Source of the DNA: Chloroflexota bacterium
GTDB taxonomy: Bacteria; Chloroflexota; UBA5177; JANWHV01
Reading direction: 5' to 3'
Length of the DNA: 7,681 nt
Assembly (NCBI GenBank): GCA_025924845.1
Contig: JAICHN010000253.1
Coordinates: 1 to 7,681, forward strand
Shown: positions 5,430 through 7,681 of the stretch, one piece after another
Layout: the number at the start of each line of letters is the position of its first letter
Numbering within the stretch: position 1 is the stretch's first letter
The notes under the pieces: model-generated
What the model saw: the letters and a program-made list of their open reading frames with translations, nothing else
What the model was told of the DNA's origin: nothing
Databases searched by the model: none
Translations under genes and position numbers: made by a program

Positions 5430-5951
5430 TTAAATCTTGACGCCCCAGTCGTTAAGGATCCACTGCGCACTACGCGACAGCTCTGGATCCGAAACGGCCC
5501 TTCCAAGAATAGCAGATGCCTGGCTGGAATATCCCGACCTCTCCAACGAAGCCACGGCACTGTGCCTTTGGTTTAGGCCATAGGTCGGGCTGGTTACCAC
5601 CGTATTCATGGCTTCAAACGCTCCCGGTGATTGCATATATGGTGACATAGCCCTCGTAGCGTATGTACGCGTATCTTCATCAGAGTCCGTCAACATAACG
5701 CGCATAATGGCTTGCCCAACACGGGCTCGTTCATGTTGAGAGACAGTTCTCACTTCTAGAATCTTGAGCGCTTCAATACGCGCCAGATCGTATTGCTCGC
5801 GGTCTAGCACGTCCAGAAGGAAATCGGTGACTTCCATTTCCTCCCTATCCTCCAGCTCCATGAGCAAGTCTATCTTCCCTGGGTATTCTTGTCCTTCGCC
5901 AACCGGATCTTGTGTCCAATACCTCTCAATGAGGGCCGAAGTTGCCTCCAT
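5430..5951 (-). CDS. HEAT-like helical-repeat protein, candidate immunity protein of the RHS locus
   Basis: 173 residues, almost wholly alpha-helical by composition. At least four helix-pair units can be drawn: about 41-68 (VTDFLLDVLDREQYDLARIEALKILEV), 73-106 (RARVGQAIMRVMLTDSDEDTRTYATRAM), 111-138 and 141-168 (ASAILGRAVSDPELSRSAQWIL). The short D-P/D-S-D-E-D turns and the 'R x x A x x A L' second helices are those of HEAT or related repeats. The N-terminus (1-40) is acidic. There is no signal peptide. GGAG lies 7 nt before ATG 5951, and the start is only 18 nt after the RHS stop, exactly where an immunity gene is expected in a polymorphic-toxin operon. GC is about half, against roughly 70% for the reductase. 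The immunity role is inferred from position; the toxin it would neutralise appears lost. Confidence 0.65.
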   Translation of the reverse strand: MEATSALIERYWTQDPVGEGQEYPGKIDLLMELEDREEMEVTDFLLDVLDREQYDLARIEALKILEVRTVSQHERARVGQAIMRVMLTDSDEDTRTYATRAMSPYMQSPGAFEAMNTVVTSPTYGLNQRHSAVASLERSGYSSQASAILGRAVSDPELSRSAQWILNDWGVKI

Positions 5952-5969
5952 GTGACATCTCCGTAGCTG

Positions 5970-6846
5970 CTAGGCTTCATAGAAGCCGCGGCCGGACGAG
6001 CTTTGCTGGGCGGCGGTGTGGGCGGCGTTGGCCTGGCAGACCACGTCATACCAGGCGCAGGAATCCAGACCGAAGGGATCGCTCCCGTTGACCGGATCGT
6101 CATACGCGTAGCTGTAGGGCTGCCCGGTCAGGTCGAGCAGCGGATCCACGCCCAGCAGGGTGCCGCTACCCGGCTGGTACCACCGGGCCCGCAGGTACTC
6201 CTGCCCGGTGGTGCCGTCCTGCAATTCCCCGGTGTAGCCGAAGGGACCGATCAGCGAACTGCCCGCCTCTACCTGGCCGAAGGGGTCGTAGCTTTGTACA
6301 CCCAGCACGGTGCCGGTATCGTCCAGACTCTGCCGCACGCTGCCTTGGCCGTCCAGCCCATACCAGGTGCGGCTGCCGCCGGAAAGAGCGGCCAGCGGCG
6401 CCATGTCCTGCCCGTAGAGGTAGTCGGTGGTGGTCAGGCCAGTGGTGGCGGCAAGCACCTGACTGAGGCTGGATGCCAGGTCCTGGGTGTAGTTGGTAGT
6501 GGCGCCGGCGGCGGTCTGGCCCACCAGAGTGCCGTCACCGTTGTAGGCGTAGTTGGTGGCCTACGTGCCGGCGGTCGTCCCGGTCAGATCGTTGAGGGCG
6601 TCGTAGGTGTAGGTGGTGGTGGCCAGGGCAGTCGCCGTGGCCGGGTCGTGGCACACCACACGCCTGTCACGTCTTCCGATTGGGTGAGGTTGGTGCGACG
6701 AGTGGCCGCGTCATACGTGGAATTCAGATGCCCGTTGAGGGCGGGCGCCCGGACGGGAGCGGCTGCCGCCGCTAAGGTTCCCGGCATGCCACCGCGCGAA
6801 GCAGCAGCGCGAACGCCACGAGCCAACCTGCCATGACCTGCTTCAA
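5970..6846 (-). pseudogene. Broken RHS-repeat protein with intact C-terminal core domain
   Basis: RHS/YD proteins form a shell around a toxic C-terminal tip. Here the C-terminal core is clear: YLYGQDMAPL, WYGLDGQGSVRQ, SYDPFGQVE, FGYTGELQDGTTGQEYLRAR, GTLLGVDPL, QPYSYAYDDPVNGSDPFGL. Upstream are YD-type repeats (TYTYDALNDLTGTT, NYAYNGDGTLVG, NSTYDAATRRTNLTQS). The frame is broken by an in-frame TAG at 6561-6563 and by a frame change at about 6645-6668. Further upstream a TTG at 6846 (AGGAGA 11 nt before it) opens a signal-peptide-like start (KQVMAGWLVAFALLL) that must change frame near 6785-6815 to join LAAAAAPVRAPALNG. The total is about 290 codons, far below the usual 1000 or more, so a large internal deletion before about 6735 is likely. 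After DPFG only about 32 residues remain, containing two cysteines and ending GRGFYEA, so the toxin domain is absent or minimal. Collapsed repeats in assembly could mimic some of this. Confidence 0.8.
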
Positions 6847-6863
6847 TGCCGCTCGGTTCTCCT

Positions 6864-7162
6864 GAGGTCACCACCTTGGCGGATGACGAATGGCGAGGTT
6901 ACCAAAGGTGCCCAGGCGCTAGTCTTCACGGCCGTAGCCATGGCGTGGAAGGGTGAATTGGCGGATCAACACTTCGCTCTCTCCGGCTCCGGAAAGCGTC
7001 TGAAGAATGGGATCCGCTGAGGAAACTAAACCAAAGCCACGGTGGAACCCGTAGGTCGGCTGCCTGACTCAGGCGCTGCGACATGTAGATATCAACGAGG
7101 TTTCACTATAGCATCAATGCCGAGGCTTCCATCCGGCACAACCAGACAACCAGTCGGCCTGA
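6864..7162. other. Non-coding stretch between the RHS relic and the DUF5317 gene
   Basis: I see no complete gene here on either strand. It contains one open stretch on the - strand that may be a gene remnant (separate entry). I found no convincing terminator hairpin with a T-run and no tRNA-like structure. A short palindrome, CTGATCAG (7159-7166), overlaps the DUF5317 stop codon. Confidence 0.5.
6919..7068 (-). pseudogene. Possible C-terminal remnant of an acetyltransferase (GNAT) gene
   Basis: On the - strand a 49-codon open stretch, preceded directly by an in-frame TGA (7071-7069) and closed by TAG at 6919-6921, contains YGFHRGFGLVSSADPILQTL and then SEVLIRQFTL. The start recalls the 'Y-x-R-x-G-F' turn near the end of GNAT acetyltransferases, followed by a final strand with alternating hydrophobic residues. 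There is no start codon with a ribosome-binding site, and the upstream half of a GNAT domain is absent. It may be a leftover of a deleted gene, or chance. Confidence 0.25.
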
Positions 7163-7681
7163 TCAGCCGATGATCGGTTGCACTCCGGCTGGGGCCGTCA
7201 CCGCCTGGGGGAGCGGCTCGGTGCGGCGGGGGTCGCGGCGCCGGGTGGCGCCGTAGGCCAGGGCGCCGCCGCCAAGCATGATGAAGAGGTCGCCGAAACT
7301 GCAGACGCTGCCGTGCCCGAAGGGGAGAGAGACCGGCAGGGTGTCGGAGAAGGCCACCAGCCGACTGGAGGAGTCGGCCAGCATGCGGTTGGCGAACTCC
7401 CGATGGGCGGCAATCGTACGCACCAGGGCCGGCCCTTCCTCGGCCCGGAGCGCGGCGGCGTTGACCGGCATGTGCCCGCCGTTGGCCACCACCACCGCCG
7501 TATTCAGGGCCAGACCCAGCAGGACCAGCCGGGCCGCCAGGCCCAGGCGCCAGTTGCACGCTACGCCGTACACCATCAGGCCGAGCACGACCAGGTAGAT
7601 GGCCGCCCCATGCTCGCGCACCGGCCCCAGATTGCGTACGGCCGGGACGTAGATCACCGCCTGGATCACGAAGGAGGCCAC
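7163..7681 (-). CDS. DUF5317-family membrane protein, C-terminal part
   Basis: Partial: the frame is open to the right edge (the GTG at 7681-7679 is probably an internal Val), so the N-terminus is outside. The 172 visible residues contain the tail of one hydrophobic segment (1-15), a second at about 24-42 (HGAAIYLVVLGLMVYGVAC), a third at about 46-66 running into the family-like ANGGHMPVNAAALRAEEG loop (66-83), a soluble stretch with DTLPVSLPFG (113-122), and a final membrane segment that starts CSFGDLFIMLGGGALAYG (127-144). The N-G-G-x-M-P-V loop and the F-G-D-x-x-I motif are what I recognise of DUF5317, a family of small integral membrane proteins in Chloroflexota and Firmicutes with no known function. 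The C-terminal tail is basic and then Pro/Ala-rich. The stop is TGA at 7163-7165. Confidence 0.75.
   Translation of the reverse strand: MASFVIQAVIYVPAVRNLGPVREHGAAIYLVVLGLMVYGVACNWRLGLAARLVLLGLALNTAVVVANGGHMPVNAAALRAEEGPALVRTIAAHREFANRMLADSSSRLVAFSDTLPVSLPFGHGSVCSFGDLFIMLGGGALAYGATRRRDPRRTEPLPQAVTAPAGVQPIIG

Noticed and set aside
5318..5560. Open frame on the - strand next to the candidate immunity gene
   Set aside because: It overlaps the 3' end of the HEAT-like gene in another frame and has no start signal or domain; read as a shadow.
6003..6836. Open frame of 277 codons on the + strand
   Set aside because: Antisense shadow of the RHS core. It is low-complexity Gly/Val-rich and has no recognisable domain or ribosome-binding site. 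It stays open only because of the GC-rich RHS sequence.
1..7681. CRISPR arrays, insertion-sequence ends, tRNA or rRNA genes
   Set aside because: I looked for regular direct repeats, transposase motifs and cloverleaf or rRNA sequences and saw none in the window.

Overview
The gene content and GC-rich base composition point to a bacterium of the Chloroflexota, probably Thermomicrobia-like. The reasons are a DUF5317-type membrane protein, a Uma2 (DUF820) nuclease, a DUF2171/PRC-barrel protein, an M55 D-aminopeptidase, an oligoendopeptidase F relative and an RHS protein with a short core. This placement is an inference from family content; there is no rRNA, tRNA or phylogenetic marker here.

Left part (1-1618). 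The window opens with the 3' end of an M55 (DppA-type) D-aminopeptidase on the + strand, closed by a strong 14-bp-stem terminator at 369-406. A PRC-barrel/DUF2171-like protein faces it on the - strand. A divergent intergenic region with two palindromes and an AT-rich promoter-like patch follows. It leads to a + strand gene for a small exported protein of unknown function.

Middle metabolic pair (1615-3638, - strand). A 3-hydroxyisobutyrate-dehydrogenase-family reductase is followed 2 nt later by an oligoendopeptidase F (M3) homologue. The peptidase keeps both ends of the family in one open frame but lacks the middle, including HEXXH, so it is probably catalytically dead. Its stop codon overlaps the stop of the convergent exported-protein gene.

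Right-centre (3639-4998, + strand). After an intergenic stretch with a possible CBS-domain remnant come a complete Uma2-family protein, an intact HicB antitoxin and a hicA whose toxin half is lost after about 23 residues.

Right part (4969-7681, - strand). This looks like the decayed end of a polymorphic-toxin locus. A broken RHS gene (candidate signal peptide, two frame changes, an in-frame TAG, an intact C-terminal core, a tip of only about 30 residues) is followed 18 nt later by a HEAT-like alpha-helical protein, placed where an immunity gene would be, and then by a small Cys-containing protein. The two small genes and the hic remnants lie in a visibly less GC-rich stretch (about 4600-5960), which suggests acquired cargo. 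The window ends with a possible acetyltransferase remnant and the 3' part of a DUF5317 membrane protein that runs off the right edge.

The main impression is of gene wear: an M3 peptidase without its active site, a toxin-antitoxin pair with a broken toxin, and an RHS toxin carrier with a retained candidate immunity gene. I do not see a convincing new intact system. The best candidates for something undescribed are the active-site-less PepF and the two genes downstream of the RHS relic.
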